Source: JALORV01 sp963703945 (GTDB lineage: Bacteria; Pseudomonadota; Gammaproteobacteria; Burkholderiales; Burkholderiaceae_F). From it: a DNA stretch of 64,000 bases. Below are positions 44,312-55,038 of the stretch, piece after piece; the stretch's first letter is position 1; each line of letters begins with the position of its first letter. The notes under the pieces were generated by a model. That model did not search any database. It was given only the letters and a program-made list of their open reading frames with translations, and was not told the DNA's origin. The stretch covers positions 1 through 64,000 of the forward strand of contig CAVPGM010000019.1 of the NCBI GenBank assembly GCA_963703945.1, in the 5' to 3' direction. Made by a program: the position numbers and the translations under genes.

Positions 44312-45334
44312 ATGACCGCACTGAGTATCGGCGGACTGCCCCTGCGTGCCCGTTCGCTGTTTCCCGGTGTGCTGGCCTGCGCGGTGGTCGCAGCTGCCGC
44401 GACCTTCCTGTCGCAGCACTATGGCGCGCCGGTGATGCTGTTCGCGCTGCTCCTAGGCATCGCGATGAACTTCCTGTCCGATGACGGTCCATGCGCGGCC
44501 GGCATCGCGTTCACCGGCCGCGAATTGCTGCGGGTCGGCGTCGCACTGCTCGGCCTGCGCATCACGATCGCCCAGGTCACTGCGCTGGGCTGGTTCCCGC
44601 CGCTGCTGGTGGTCGGATCGGTGGTCCTGACGATCGCGGCGTCGGTTGTCGCGGCGCGGCTCTTCGGGTTCAAGGGTCTGTTCGGACTGCTGACCGGCGG
44701 GGCGACCGCAATCTGCGGCGCCTCGGCCGCGCTGGCGCTCTCGGCCGCGCTGCCCAATCACCCGCTGAAGGAGCGCGCGACGCTGTTCACGGTGATCGGC
44801 GTCAGCACGCTGTCGACGGTGGCGATGATCGCCTACCCGATGATCGTCCGCGCACTCGAGCTCGATCCGGTGCAGGCCGGCGTGTTCCTCGGCGGCACGA
44901 TCCACGATGTCGCGCAGGTCGTCGGCGCCGGCTACAGCATCTCGCGCGAGACCGGCGACGCCGCCACACTCGTCAAGCTGATGCGGGTCGCGATGCTGCT
45001 GCCGGTGATCGTCGTCGCGGTGATGATCACCCGGCTGGGCCTCGGCGACGTCAAGGGGGAAGGCAGCGACGCGCGCCCGCCTTTGCTGCCGTGGTTTGTC
45101 GTGGCCTTCGCGGTGCTGGTGGTGATCAACAGCCTCGGCTGGATCCCGCAGCCGGCGATCGCGTTTGGCAACGACGTGTCGCGCTGGTGCCTGGTGGCGG
45201 CGATCGCAGGCATCGGCATGAAGACGCAGCTGCGCGAACTCGTGACGGTGGGCATCAAGCCGATCGTGCTGATGGTCGGCGAAACCGTCTTTCTCGCAGT
45301 CCTGGTGCTGGCCGCGCTGCGCTGGGCGTCATAA
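44312..45334 (+). CDS. YeiH/UPF0324-family putative exporter
   Basis: 340 residues, about ten membrane helices. Family signatures GLRITIAQVTALGW, GGATAICGASAALALSAALP, ERATLFTVIGVSTLSTVAM and GGTIHDVAQVVGAGYSI. Members are called 'putative sulfate exporter'; the evidence for that in the family is thin. The link to the TauD-type dioxygenases, whose sulfonate-cleaving members release sulfite, is suggestive only. ATG 44312, 25 bp after the MFS gene. Confidence 0.9.
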   Translation: MTALSIGGLPLRARSLFPGVLACAVVAAAATFLSQHYGAPVMLFALLLGIAMNFLSDDGPCAAGIAFTGRELLRVGVALLGLRITIAQVTALGWFPPLLVVGSVVLTIAASVVAARLFGFKGLFGLLTGGATAICGASAALALSAALPNHPLKERATLFTVIGVSTLSTVAMIAYPMIVRALELDPVQAGVFLGGTIHDVAQVVGAGYSISRETGDAATLVKLMRVAMLLPVIVVAVMITRLGLGDVKGEGSDARPPLLPWFVVAFAVLVVINSLGWIPQPAIAFGNDVSRWCLVAAIAGIGMKTQLRELVTVGIKPIVLMVGETVFLAVLVLAALRWAS

Positions 45335-45359
45335 GCGGCGCTTCTCCGGAGGCACGACG

Positions 45360-46356
45360 ATGCGCGCAGACACGCTGACCGCCGTGCGTCGCCGCTCGAT
45401 CCGTACGGCGCTGGCGGCCGCGCTGCTGTTCGCGCTGCCGGCGGCTAGCGCACAGGGCTGGCCTGTCCAAGCCGGTGCGCATCGTCGCCGCCGGTTCCGC
45501 CGGAGGGACCGCGGACATCATCGCACGCCTGCTGGCCGATGGTCTGTCCGCCGAGCTGGGCCGCCCGTTCATCGTCGACCCAAGCCCGGCGCGGCCGGTG
45601 CGATCGCGGTCAATGACCTGATCGCTGCCGCCGCGCGACGGTTACACTGTGCTGGTCGCCGTCAATTCGGTCGTCAGCGAAGTCCCGCACATCGTCCGGC
45701 TGAAACTCGACATGGCCAAGGAGCTGCGGCCACTGGTCGAACTGGCGCGCGGCGGGCTGGTGCTGGTCGGGACGCCGTCGCTGCCTGCCGCCGATTTCCC
45801 CGCGCTGATCGCGTACGCGCGTGCCAACCCGGGCAAGCTCAGCTACGCGTCGTACTCGCCCGGCACGGTGTCGCACATCCTCGGTGTGCAACTGGCGCGC
45901 GCCGCGGGGATCGAGCTGACGCACATCGGCTACAAGGGGTCGACCCCTGCGCTGACCGACGTGATGGGTGGCCACGTGCCGCTGATGTTCGACGGCATGC
46001 CGACCTCGCTGCCGCTGATCCGCGCGGGCAAGATCAAGGCCTTCGCCGTCAGCACTCCAGCACGTTCGCCGCTGCTGCCGGAGGTGCCCACGTTCAGGGA
46101 ACTGGGCTACCCGCAACTCGAAGCGGTGTCGTGGATGGGACTTTGGGTCACCCCTGACGTACCCGATGCGGTGCAGACACGCCTGCGCGACGCCACGCTG
46201 AAGGTGCTGGCCCAGCCGCAGATGCGCGAAAAACTGCGCGAGGTCGGCTTCGACGTCGGCCAGCCGCGCACCAGCGCCGAGATGACGCGCGGATTGCAGG
46301 CGGACTACCAGCGCGTCGGGAAGTTACTGAAGGAAATCAACTTCAAGCCGGAGTAG
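45360..46356 (+). pseudogene. Bug-family tripartite-tricarboxylate receptor, frameshifted
   Basis: About 331 residues when repaired. Signal peptide (ALAAALLFALPAASAQ), WPSKPVRIVAAGSAGGTADI, IIARLLADGLSAELGRPF, then PGKLSYASYSPGTVSHI, ELTHIGYKGSTPALTDVMGG and KAFAVSTPARSPLLPEVPTF: periplasmic binding protein of the Bug family, binding small carboxylates. Changes of frame occur at about 45464 (extra T), 45581 (one base missing) and 45633 (extra G). The 3' end overlaps the convergent FrnE-like gene by 14 bp. Confidence 0.85.
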
Positions 46357-46981
46357 CCGCGATCTCGCGCAGCGCCTGCTCGAACACTTCGGGCGGCTGG
46401 CCGCCCTGGAGCAGGTGGCGACCGTCGATGATGATCGACGGCACCGAGTCGATTCCCAGCGATTGCCAGTGCCGCACGGCGTCGCGCACTTCGCGGGCGT
46501 ATTCATCGCCTTCGATCACGGCGCGGGCGCGTTCGACGTCGAGTCCGGCCTCGGCCGCCGCACGCAGCATCACGTCGCGCGCCGCCGGGTTTTCGCCGCG
46601 CGTGTGATAAGCAGCCAGCAGCGCGTGCTTCAGCGCGAGCGCCCTGCCTTCGCGCTTGGCCCAGTGCAGCAGCCGATGCGCATCGAACGTGTTCCAGACG
46701 CGCGTTCGCATGCCGAATTCGAGGCCGACATCGGCTGCCCGCTGGCGTATCAACTGCTGCCGCTCGGCCAGTTCGGCGGCACTCGCGCCGTACTTGCGCG
46801 CGACGTATTCGGCGATCTCCTCGCCCTCGGGCGGCAGGTCCGGATTCAGCTCGAACGGCTGAGGTTCAATGTCGACCTTCACCGCATCGCCCAGGCGCGC
46901 GACAGCCTGCTCGAGCGACTGCAGCCCGATCGCGCACCAGGGGCAGGTCACGTCGGAAACAAAGTCGATCTTCATGCGCAA
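46343..46981 (-). CDS. DsbA-family oxidoreductase (FrnE-like)
   Basis: 212 residues, cytoplasmic thioredoxin-fold with helical insertion. KIDFVSDVTCPWCAIGLQSL carries the CPWC active site near residues 13-16; cis-Pro in DSVPSIIIDGRHLLQGG. No signal peptide, unlike periplasmic DsbA. FrnE relatives act in polyketide or oxidative-stress pathways. Start MRMK at 46981 or MKID at 46975. Convergent with the Bug receptor. Confidence 0.92.
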   Translation of the reverse strand: MRMKIDFVSDVTCPWCAIGLQSLEQAVARLGDAVKVDIEPQPFELNPDLPPEGEEIAEYVARKYGASAAELAERQQLIRQRAADVGLEFGMRTRVWNTFDAHRLLHWAKREGRALALKHALLAAYHTRGENPAARDVMLRAAAEAGLDVERARAVIEGDEYAREVRDAVRHWQSLGIDSVPSIIIDGRHLLQGGQPPEVFEQALREIAATPA

Positions 46982-47029
46982 CGCCTTCTGCTCGGCTGGC
47001 AGCCTACACGGATCAGCGTCGTCCGCCCG

Positions 47030-48236
<1,207 letters not shown>

Positions 48237-48320
48237 TGTGGCGAAGGAAGAACAACGGCGCCGCAGTGTGCCACCGCGGCGCCGTTTCGCCACTGACCGC
48301 CTGCCATGCGGCTGCGGGGG

Positions 48321-49145
48321 TCAGGCGTTGACGAAGGCGACGCTGCAGCCCCAGATGACAAGCGCGATTCCGAGCGGGGTTCGCAGCCGCCGTCCCCACG
48401 GCAGATTCTTTTCGGCGGCCATGATCGCGGCCAGCACCAGCATCCAGCCCAGGTTGCCCATGCCGACCACGAACATCAGCAGCATCAAGGCCCAGCAGCA
48501 GCCGACGCAGAACACGCCGTGATCGAATCCGATCCGCAGCGCCTCGCGCGACGGCGCGCGCCCGTGCCAGCGCGAAGCCACGAACCCGAAGGGCGCGTGG
48601 CACTGCTCCAGGCAGCGATACTTGAGTGCGCTGAACTGGAAGAGCCCGGCGCCGACCAGGACCGCCGCGGCGACCGTCCAGCCATGGCCGATGAACCACG
48701 CCGAGTCGGCCGCGATCGAGCGCAGCGTTGCGTCGGCGACATGCGCGACGACGCCGAATCCGAACCAGGCCGCGAAGAATCCCAGCACGACCAGCGCAGC
48801 GAGCCGCGTGCCGTCGCTGCGCGACTGCGTGATGCGGCGGAACATCAGCAGCAGCGGCAGCGTCGTCGGCAGCATCATCGCGGCGATCATCACGACCCAG
48901 GCGATCGCATGCAGGCCGGCCGGCACGATGATGTCGCCACCGGGAATGGCGCGACACAGCGCCGACAGCGCCCCGGCGTCGCCCCAGCCACCGTCACCGA
49001 GGTAGCGGCTCCAGGGACTGAGGCTCCACAGCCACAGCGCCGCCCACGCCATCGCCGCGAGCGTCGCCAGCAGCAACCCCAGCACGGCGCGCGGGTCGGT
49101 CACGCGCCTGGCGACAGGCGCGGCCATTGCCTTTTCGATGGCCAC
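48321..49145 (-). CDS. DUF2182 integral membrane protein
   Basis: 274 residues with about seven membrane helices. Family marks: MIAAMMLPTTLPLLLMFRRI, LKYRCLEQCHAPFGFV, GFDHGVFCVGCCWALMLLMF (conserved His and Cys residues suggesting metal binding) and MAAEKNLPWGRRL. Known as a predicted metal-binding membrane protein, usually next to a DUF1326 gene, as here. Function of the pair is unknown. The downstream gene is the decayed MFS. Confidence 0.9.
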   Translation of the reverse strand: MAIEKAMAAPVARRVTDPRAVLGLLLATLAAMAWAALWLWSLSPWSRYLGDGGWGDAGALSALCRAIPGGDIIVPAGLHAIAWVVMIAAMMLPTTLPLLLMFRRITQSRSDGTRLAALVVLGFFAAWFGFGVVAHVADATLRSIAADSAWFIGHGWTVAAAVLVGAGLFQFSALKYRCLEQCHAPFGFVASRWHGRAPSREALRIGFDHGVFCVGCCWALMLLMFVVGMGNLGWMLVLAAIMAAEKNLPWGRRLRTPLGIALVIWGCSVAFVNA

Positions 49146-49196
49146 TTCGGAACCCGGGACCGGCTCACCGGCGCATGCCCGCGCCGGCCGATCACA

Positions 49197-49802
49197 TCAT
49201 GCGTCGAAGACGAACGTGCTCTGCAGCGCGTTGTGGCCCTTGATGTTGATGTCCTTGCCCATGCCCGCGTGGTTCTTGGTCCAATATTCCTTCGCCTTAC
49301 CGACGAACACCGGCGCGCCGGGGACGGTCGAGAACACCGTGTTGGCGAGCGTCGTCGTCTCGCCCGACGCGCTCTTGTAGGGCTCGAGCTCCGCGTAGCC
49401 GGCGTCGCCGACCTTGATCGTGCCATTGCCGCCGGTCACTTCGAACGTGATCGGCACTTTCTGCACGGACACGACCTTGCCGACGAGTTTGGCGAGCTCA
49501 GCGACAGGCCCGCCTTTCTGGCCGGTGTAGACGCCCAGCAGCGCCTGCTCCTGCTGGGATGAAGTCTTGTCGTCGAGATAGACCGCGGCCGTCCAGTTGC
49601 CCTGCAGGATGTTGCCGGGCACGTGCGCGATCATGGCGAGCGTGCGGCCGGCCACGTCGACGCCGTCGACAGTGCCCTTGTCGAAATGCCAGGCAACGAT
49701 CGTGTCGCAGGTCTTGAAGTCCGGGTCTTCGCCGATCCAGCACGGACACAAGACACGGCAGTTGCAGACTTCGAGCAAACGGCCTTCGAGGTGGTAAGCC
49801 AT
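49197..49802 (-). CDS. DUF1326 domain protein
   Basis: 201 residues. YHLEGRLLEVCNCRVLCPCWIG holds the conserved CNC...CPC cysteines of the family, followed by a beta-rich domain (AWHFDKGTVDGVDVAGRTLA). Small soluble protein of unknown function, paired with the DUF2182 membrane protein 51 bp downstream. The ATG at 49802 has GAGGGGAAC upstream (weak GGGAGG); a longer frame is not protein-like. Confidence 0.9.
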   Translation of the reverse strand: MAYHLEGRLLEVCNCRVLCPCWIGEDPDFKTCDTIVAWHFDKGTVDGVDVAGRTLAMIAHVPGNILQGNWTAAVYLDDKTSSQQEQALLGVYTGQKGGPVAELAKLVGKVVSVQKVPITFEVTGGNGTIKVGDAGYAELEPYKSASGETTTLANTVFSTVPGAPVFVGKAKEYWTKNHAGMGKDINIKGHNALQSTFVFDA

Positions 49803-49955
49803 GTTCCCCTCCCTTGCATTGGTGGAAACGAAGGCGCCGGCGCCTTGCGCGCCAGCGAGCGGGCATGCTACGCCGTCGCGATCCGGCCCCCGCCACACTC
49901 TCAGGCAGTCCGCGCCAGCCGTCGACCCGGGCCGCTCCCCGGCCCGATTCTGCTG

Positions 49956-50519
49956 TCAGGTCCTCGGCAAGGTGACCCCGCGCTGGCCCTGGTACTTGCC
50001 GCCGCGGTCCTTGTAGGAGGTCTCGCACACCTCGTCGCTCTCGATGAAGATCACCTGCGCGCAGCCCTCGCGCGCATAGATCTTGGCCGGCAGCGGCGTG
50101 GTGTTGGAGAACTCGAGCGTCACGTGGCCTTCCCACTCGGGCTCGAGCGGCGTGACGTTGACGATGATTCCGCAGCGCGCGTACGTGCTCTTGCCGAGGC
50201 AGATCGTCAGCACGTTGCGCGGGATGCGGAAGTACTCGACGGTGCGCGCCAGCGCGAACGAGTTCGGCGGGATGATGCAGACGTCGTTCTTGATGTCGAC
50301 GAACGAGTTCGGATCGAAGTCCTTCGGATCGACGATCGTGTGGTTGATGTTGGTGAAGATCTTGAATTCGTCGGCGCAGCGGATGTCGTAGCCGTAGCTC
50401 GACGTGCCATAGCTGACGATCCGCCGGCCGTTCAGCTCGCGCACCTGGCCCGGCTCGAACGGCTCGATCATGCCCTGGGCCGCCATGCGGCGGATCCACT
50501 TGTCGTTCTTGATGCTCAT
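49956..50519 (-). CDS. dcd: dCTP deaminase
   Basis: 187 residues. SIKNDKWIRRMAAQGMIEPF at the N-terminus, SYGTSSYGYDIRCADEFKIF, the catalytic motif GKSTYARCGIIVNVTPLEPE with Glu, and GCAQVIFIESDEVCETSY. Homotrimer that deaminates dCTP to dUTP for thymidylate synthesis. Length and sequence are typical of the proteobacterial enzyme. Start ATG 50519. Confidence 0.97.
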   Translation of the reverse strand: MSIKNDKWIRRMAAQGMIEPFEPGQVRELNGRRIVSYGTSSYGYDIRCADEFKIFTNINHTIVDPKDFDPNSFVDIKNDVCIIPPNSFALARTVEYFRIPRNVLTICLGKSTYARCGIIVNVTPLEPEWEGHVTLEFSNTTPLPAKIYAREGCAQVIFIESDEVCETSYKDRGGKYQGQRGVTLPRT

Positions 50520-50680
50520 GTGTCGGCAAGACCGCGATCGCCGCGGCCGTCAATGGTGTCGCTTCACCCGAAGGCGCGATTGTAGGGGCGCGGCCAGGAC
50601 CGGACCGGCCGTTAGACTCCAGACCTGCACCCGATGCGGCCTTGCCGCGACCACCGCGGACTCCAAGATAGGTTCCTGCC

Positions 50681-51808
50681 ATGAAACTGCGCTGGACTCC
50701 CGCGCGCGTCGGCGATGCCCTCAACGAGGTGGACACGCCGGCGCTGGTGCTCGACCTCGATCGCTTCGAGGCCAACCTCGAGCGACTGATGCGGTCATCG
50801 ACGGTTCGCGGCATGCGGGTGCGACCGCATGCGAAGAGCCACAAGTGCGTCGAGATCGCACGCCGCCAGATGGAGGCCGGGGCGGTCGGCATCTGCTGCC
50901 AGAAGGTGTCCGAAGCTGAAGTCTTCCTGGCGGGCGGCATCAACGACGTGCTGGTGACCAACGAGATCATCGGCAAACGCAAGGTCACCGCGCTCGCCTC
51001 GCTCGCGATCCGCTATCCGAAGGCCACGATTGGCATGTGCGTCGATGACGTGCGGCAGGTGCGCCAACTCGCCACCGCGTGCCGCGCACTCGCCGCGGAG
51101 ATCGAGGTGTACATCGAACTCGACGTCGGCCACGGTCGCGCCGGTGTTCCCGATACGCCGGCGGTCATCGACCTGGCACGCGAGGTCAAGCTGCACAAGA
51201 ACCTGCGGCTGCGCGGGCTGCAGGCCTACCACGGTTCCGCCCAGCACCGGCGCACCGTGCGCGAACGTCGACAGGCGATCACGCTGGCGGCGGGTCTGGC
51301 GGGCGCGGCGCGCGACGGCCTGCTGGCCGAAGCGCTGCCGTGCGACATCGTGACCGGCGGCGGCACCGGCACTTTCCCGTACGAAACCGGCAGCGGCGTG
51401 TACAACGAAGTGCAGCCGGGCTCGTACGTGCTGATGGACATCGATTACGGCAAGAACGAGTTCGATCCGATCGCGCCGGCGTTCGAGCCGGCGATGTACA
51501 TCCTGACATCGGTCATGAGTGCGCGTGGCGACCGGGTCACACTGGATGCCGGGCTGAAAGCGTTCTCGACCGACTGCGGGCCGGCGATGCCTGCTTTCGA
51601 GGGCTGGCAGGTGCGCGGCGTCTCGGACGAACACACGGTGCTGATCCGTGTCGGCAACGAGGGGCCCAACCTGGTTCTCGGCGACAAGCCGCTGCTGATC
51701 CCGAGCCACATCGATCCGACGATCAACCTGCACGACGTGATCGTCGTGTCGCGCAACGACGTGGTAATCGATCTGTGGCCGATCGAGGCACGCGGCGCGC
51801 TCTTCTAG
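50681..51808 (+). CDS. DSD1-family PLP enzyme (D-threonine / 3-hydroxyaspartate aldolase type)
   Basis: 375 residues, fold type III. VDTPALVLDLDRFEANLERL at the N-terminus, the PLP lysine in RPHAKSHKCVEIAR (about 52), QAYHGSAQHRRTV, IVTGGGTGTFPYETGSG and the C-terminal metal site region PSHIDPTINLHDVIVVSRND. The family includes D-threonine aldolase, D-serine dehydratase and the beta-hydroxyaspartate aldolase BhcC; the typical partners of a glycolate (bhc) cluster are not next to it. It is followed by a Bug receptor. ATG 50681. Confidence 0.9.
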   Translation: MKLRWTPARVGDALNEVDTPALVLDLDRFEANLERLMRSSTVRGMRVRPHAKSHKCVEIARRQMEAGAVGICCQKVSEAEVFLAGGINDVLVTNEIIGKRKVTALASLAIRYPKATIGMCVDDVRQVRQLATACRALAAEIEVYIELDVGHGRAGVPDTPAVIDLAREVKLHKNLRLRGLQAYHGSAQHRRTVRERRQAITLAAGLAGAARDGLLAEALPCDIVTGGGTGTFPYETGSGVYNEVQPGSYVLMDIDYGKNEFDPIAPAFEPAMYILTSVMSARGDRVTLDAGLKAFSTDCGPAMPAFEGWQVRGVSDEHTVLIRVGNEGPNLVLGDKPLLIPSHIDPTINLHDVIVVSRNDVVIDLWPIEARGALF

Positions 51809-51885
51809 CGGAGTCGCAGCGGCCCCGCTATCCTCGGCGCGACAGCGCCTGCCATCCGGGAAGCGCTGCTGCCTAGGAGCGCTGC

Positions 51886-52851
51886 ATGGCCCGATTTTCC
51901 CGCTGGTTGGCTGGCGCCGCGCTGGCCCTCGTTTGGTCCGCCGCGGCCGCGCAGACCTGGCCCGACAAGACGATCCGGCTGATCTCGGTCTTTCCGCCGG
52001 GCGGCTCGGTCGACCAGGTCGCCCGCATCCTCGCTCAGCAACTCTCCAAGCAACTCGGCCACAGCGTGGTCGTAGAGAACGTCGGCGGCGCGTCGGGTTC
52101 GATCGGCACCGCAGCCGTGGCGAGAGCGGCCCCCGACGGGTACACCTTCGGCGTCGTGTTCGACACTCATGGCACCAACCCGAGCCTGATTCCCAACATC
52201 TCTTTCGATACGATCAAGGATCTCGAGCACGTCACCCTGATCGGTACCTCACCGATGGCGCTGGTGGCCTCCGGCAAGTCGAACTACATGAAGTTCGCCG
52301 ACGTCAACGCCGATGCGCGCAGCATCAAGGGCATCACGATCGGCTCGATCGGCACCGGCAGCCTCGGCCACCTTGCGATGATCCAGGCCGGCAAACAGGA
52401 TGGATGGTCGTGGACGCACGTGCCGTACCGCGGTGGCGGTCCGCTGATGAACGACGTGGTTGCGGGGCACACGCCGCTGGGCATCGGCACCGTGTTCCTG
52501 GTGATGCCGCACGTCAAAGCCGGCACGGTGCGTCCGATCGTGGTGACCGGAGCGAAGCGCCATCCGAGTCTGCCCGATACGCCGACACTGGCCGAATCGG
52601 GCATCCGCAACTTCGAGGCACTCGCCTACTGGGGCGTGATCGCGCCCGCCAGGACACCGCCAGCGATCGTTGAACGCATGAACACCGAAATCCAGAAAGC
52701 GCTGAGGGACCCTGGCGTTGCGGAACGGCTGGTCGCGCAGGGCATGACGATCACCGGTCAGGGACCGGCCGAGTTCAAGGCATTCACGCAGAGGGAGATC
52801 GAGCGCTGGCGCAAGGTGGTGAAGGACAACGGCATCTCGGCCGGGTCGTAG
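51886..52851 (+). CDS. Bug-family tripartite-tricarboxylate receptor
   Basis: 321 residues. Signal peptide (FSRWLAGAALALVWSAAAAQ), then WPDKTIRLISVFPPGGSVD, ILAQQLSKQLGHSVVVEN, PYRGGGPLMNDVVAGHTPLG and SLPDTPTLAESGIRNFEALA. Periplasmic solute-binding protein of the betaproteobacterial Bug expansion. No TctA/TctB-like membrane genes are near, which is common for these receptors. 77 bp after the DSD1-type gene, possibly co-expressed. ATG 51886 after TAGGAG. Confidence 0.95.
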   Translation: MARFSRWLAGAALALVWSAAAAQTWPDKTIRLISVFPPGGSVDQVARILAQQLSKQLGHSVVVENVGGASGSIGTAAVARAAPDGYTFGVVFDTHGTNPSLIPNISFDTIKDLEHVTLIGTSPMALVASGKSNYMKFADVNADARSIKGITIGSIGTGSLGHLAMIQAGKQDGWSWTHVPYRGGGPLMNDVVAGHTPLGIGTVFLVMPHVKAGTVRPIVVTGAKRHPSLPDTPTLAESGIRNFEALAYWGVIAPARTPPAIVERMNTEIQKALRDPGVAERLVAQGMTITGQGPAEFKAFTQREIERWRKVVKDNGISAGS

Positions 52852-52997
52852 ACGTGGCCGGCGAGGATTGGCCACGTTCTCGAAGCGTGCGGGTCTCAGT
52901 CCGGCCAGTTGCTGACGGTAGGCGCGTGCGCCAGTATCGCCCGATACCGGACAGGACAGTTCTGCGCGCCGGCCCAAGATCGGTTCAATGGTCGCCG

Positions 52998-53435
52998 TCA
53001 GCGGGCAGCCTGTCGAGGCACAACTCCAATCGTCAGACTGGATGAACAGACGAGCCGAGCGGAATCATCGACGACTCGGATCTCCCAGAGCTGTGTGGTT
53101 CGACCGAGGTGAAGTGGCCGAGCGGTTCCATGAACCCACCCCTCCCGGACCCCGCGGACGTGGTTCGCGTTGATCGCGATGCCGACGGTTAGAAAAGTCT
53201 GGTCGTCGACGCAGTGGTGCGCAGCGGCACTCCCCAGCGTCTCGGCGAGCAGCACGGATGCTCCGCCATGCAACAGACCATACGGCTGGATGGTTCGCTG
53301 ATCGACGGGCATTCGCGCGGTTAGCCAGTCGTCGCCTACCTCCATGAACTCGATGCCGACATGCGCGATCGCTGTGTCGGTGGACATGGCTTGAAGATCG
53401 GCGAGCGTGGGGCGACGATGCCAAATGGATGCCAT
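52998..53435 (-). CDS. Hot-dog fold thioesterase (MenI/PaaI-like)
   Basis: 145 residues. The hot-dog helix QPYGLLHGGASVLLAETLGS carries the Gln/Glu-type active residues of the MenI/EntH group; the N-terminus is SIWHRRPTLADLQAM, and AINANHVRGVREGWVHGTA and RTTQLWEIRVVDDSARLVC follow. Hydrolyses aromatic or fatty acyl-CoA thioesters. ATG 53435; a longer frame runs into intron DNA and is not used. Confidence 0.92.
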   Translation of the reverse strand: MASIWHRRPTLADLQAMSTDTAIAHVGIEFMEVGDDWLTARMPVDQRTIQPYGLLHGGASVLLAETLGSAAAHHCVDDQTFLTVGIAINANHVRGVREGWVHGTARPLHLGRTTQLWEIRVVDDSARLVCSSSLTIGVVPRQAAR

Positions 53436-53660
53436 TGAACGGGTACCTCGCGTCCAAACTGGTGAACTCAGATTTTGCCGCACATCCGCAGAAACCAAGC
53501 GCCCGCAGGACTCGCCGCGCAGTTGCAACCAGTTTGTCTTCACGCGGTAGAGTCGGGATGTGGCGCGGTAGCAGTAGGTTTGGCTTGTCTGTTGCCGTCT
53601 CTTTCGTCTGACGGTGCCCGAGTAGCTGTGCCATAACCCCGTTTCCACATCCCTCTCATC

Positions 53661-53693
53661 GAACCGGACGTGCAGTTTTCCCGCATCCGGCTC
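53661..53693 (-). ncRNA. Group II intron domain V
   Basis: Starts GAGCCGGATGCGGG, with an A-rich loop, and closes ACGTCCGGTTC: two stems with the GAGC base of the catalytic centre. It lies 13 bp after the RT stop codon (on the minus strand), as expected for bacterial introns. Confidence 0.9.
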
Positions 53694-53705
53694 TCGGACA
53701 AGACT

Positions 53706-55038
53706 TCACGCCTTCACCCACGCCACGTCGTGCCCAAGCCGGGACAGGCGCACGAGACCGTAGTACCCGTAGAGGTGCGAGAGTGGATAGGTCCCGCCCC
53801 TGCGTCGCCTGACCTTGTGCTTGTTGCGCAACCACCGGCGCAACCGCGTCGCCGTGTAGGTGTCGAGCGCCCGGTATGCGCTGCGGACGGTGCCTACTTG
53901 GAAGTAGTTCGCCCAGCCGCGCAGCGTGCGGTTCAACTGACCCACCAGCTCCGTGGTCGCTTGCCACGTCATCGACACTGCTGTCATCGCATGGATCTTT
54001 TCGACCATGCGCCGGATGCTCTTCTTCGACGGCCGCAGGCCCAGTCGGGCCTTGCCGGTCGTCCGCGAGTACATCCGCCCGAACGTGTACCCCAGGAAGT
54101 CGAACTCGCCTTGCGGGACCGCGCAGATTCGTGTCTTGTCCTCGTTGACCTTGAGCTTCAGTCGTCCCATGAGTTCACGCATGCGTCGCAAGGCTTCTTC
54201 CGCCTTGCCCCGCCGGCACAGGATCACGAGATCGTCGGCGTAGGTCACGATGCGACTGCCGAGACTCTTCTCGAGCCCGAGCTTCTTCCACCCCAGCACG
54301 AACCGGCGCATATACAGATTCGCCAGCAGCGGTGAGATGGGTGAGCCCTGCGGGATGCCGCGCCGCGTGTCCTTGGCATCGGTCGTGCGTGTCTTGCGGC
54401 CTCGGTCATCGGTTTCTTCCACGGGGCATTCCAGCCACATCTTGATCAGATGCAGCACACGCCGATCGACGATGCGCCGCGTGAGCGACCGCATCAGTTC
54501 GGCGTGGGGAATGGACCCGAAGTAGTCCGCGAGGTCGGCGTCCACGACTTCCGGGTGGCCTCGGAACAGCGTGGCTTCCACCTCGATCACCGCCTGCTGG
54601 GCGTTGCGGCCCGGCCGGTAGGCGTACTGCTCGGGGGGAAGGTCGGCTTCGAAGATCGGGTCGAGCACCAGCATCGCTGCTGTCATGCCCACCCGATCGC
54701 GCAGGGTCGAGATGCCCAGCGGCCTGAGCTTGCCATTGGCCTTCGGGATGAACACTCGTCTGATCGGTTCCGGTCGGTAGCGTCTCCTGCCTGAGTGCAA
54801 GCGCCAGTTCACCGAGCCACCGCTCCACACCGTACGCTTCGACCGCCTCGAAGTCCTGTCCGTCCACCCCCGCCGCGCCCTGATTCGAGCGGCACTGGGC
54901 GTAGGCGTGCGCCAGGATGTCTTCTCGGTAGATCTTGTCGTACAGCGCGTAGAAGCGATAGCCCGGCGCTGACTTCGCTTTCGCGTGTAACGCCGTCTGC
55001 AGCTTCTGAACACTTTCCGGAGTTGCTAGGTTGCCCAA
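53706..55038 (-). pseudogene. ltrA: Group II intron reverse transcriptase/maturase, one frameshift
   Basis: About 443 residues when repaired. TTG start near 55038 (GNLATPESVQKLQTALHAKA), GAAGVDGQDFEAVEAYGVER, then after the shift RRVFIPKANGKLRPLGIST, ADLADYFGSIPH, GIPQGSPISPLLANLYM, the catalytic IVTYADDLVIL and the maturase X region FDFLGYTFGRM with a C-terminal basic block. No HNH endonuclease domain. The frame breaks near 54781 (GAGACG-C-TACCGACC), one extra base. RNA-assisted splicing would fail unless this is a sequence error. Confidence 0.9.
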
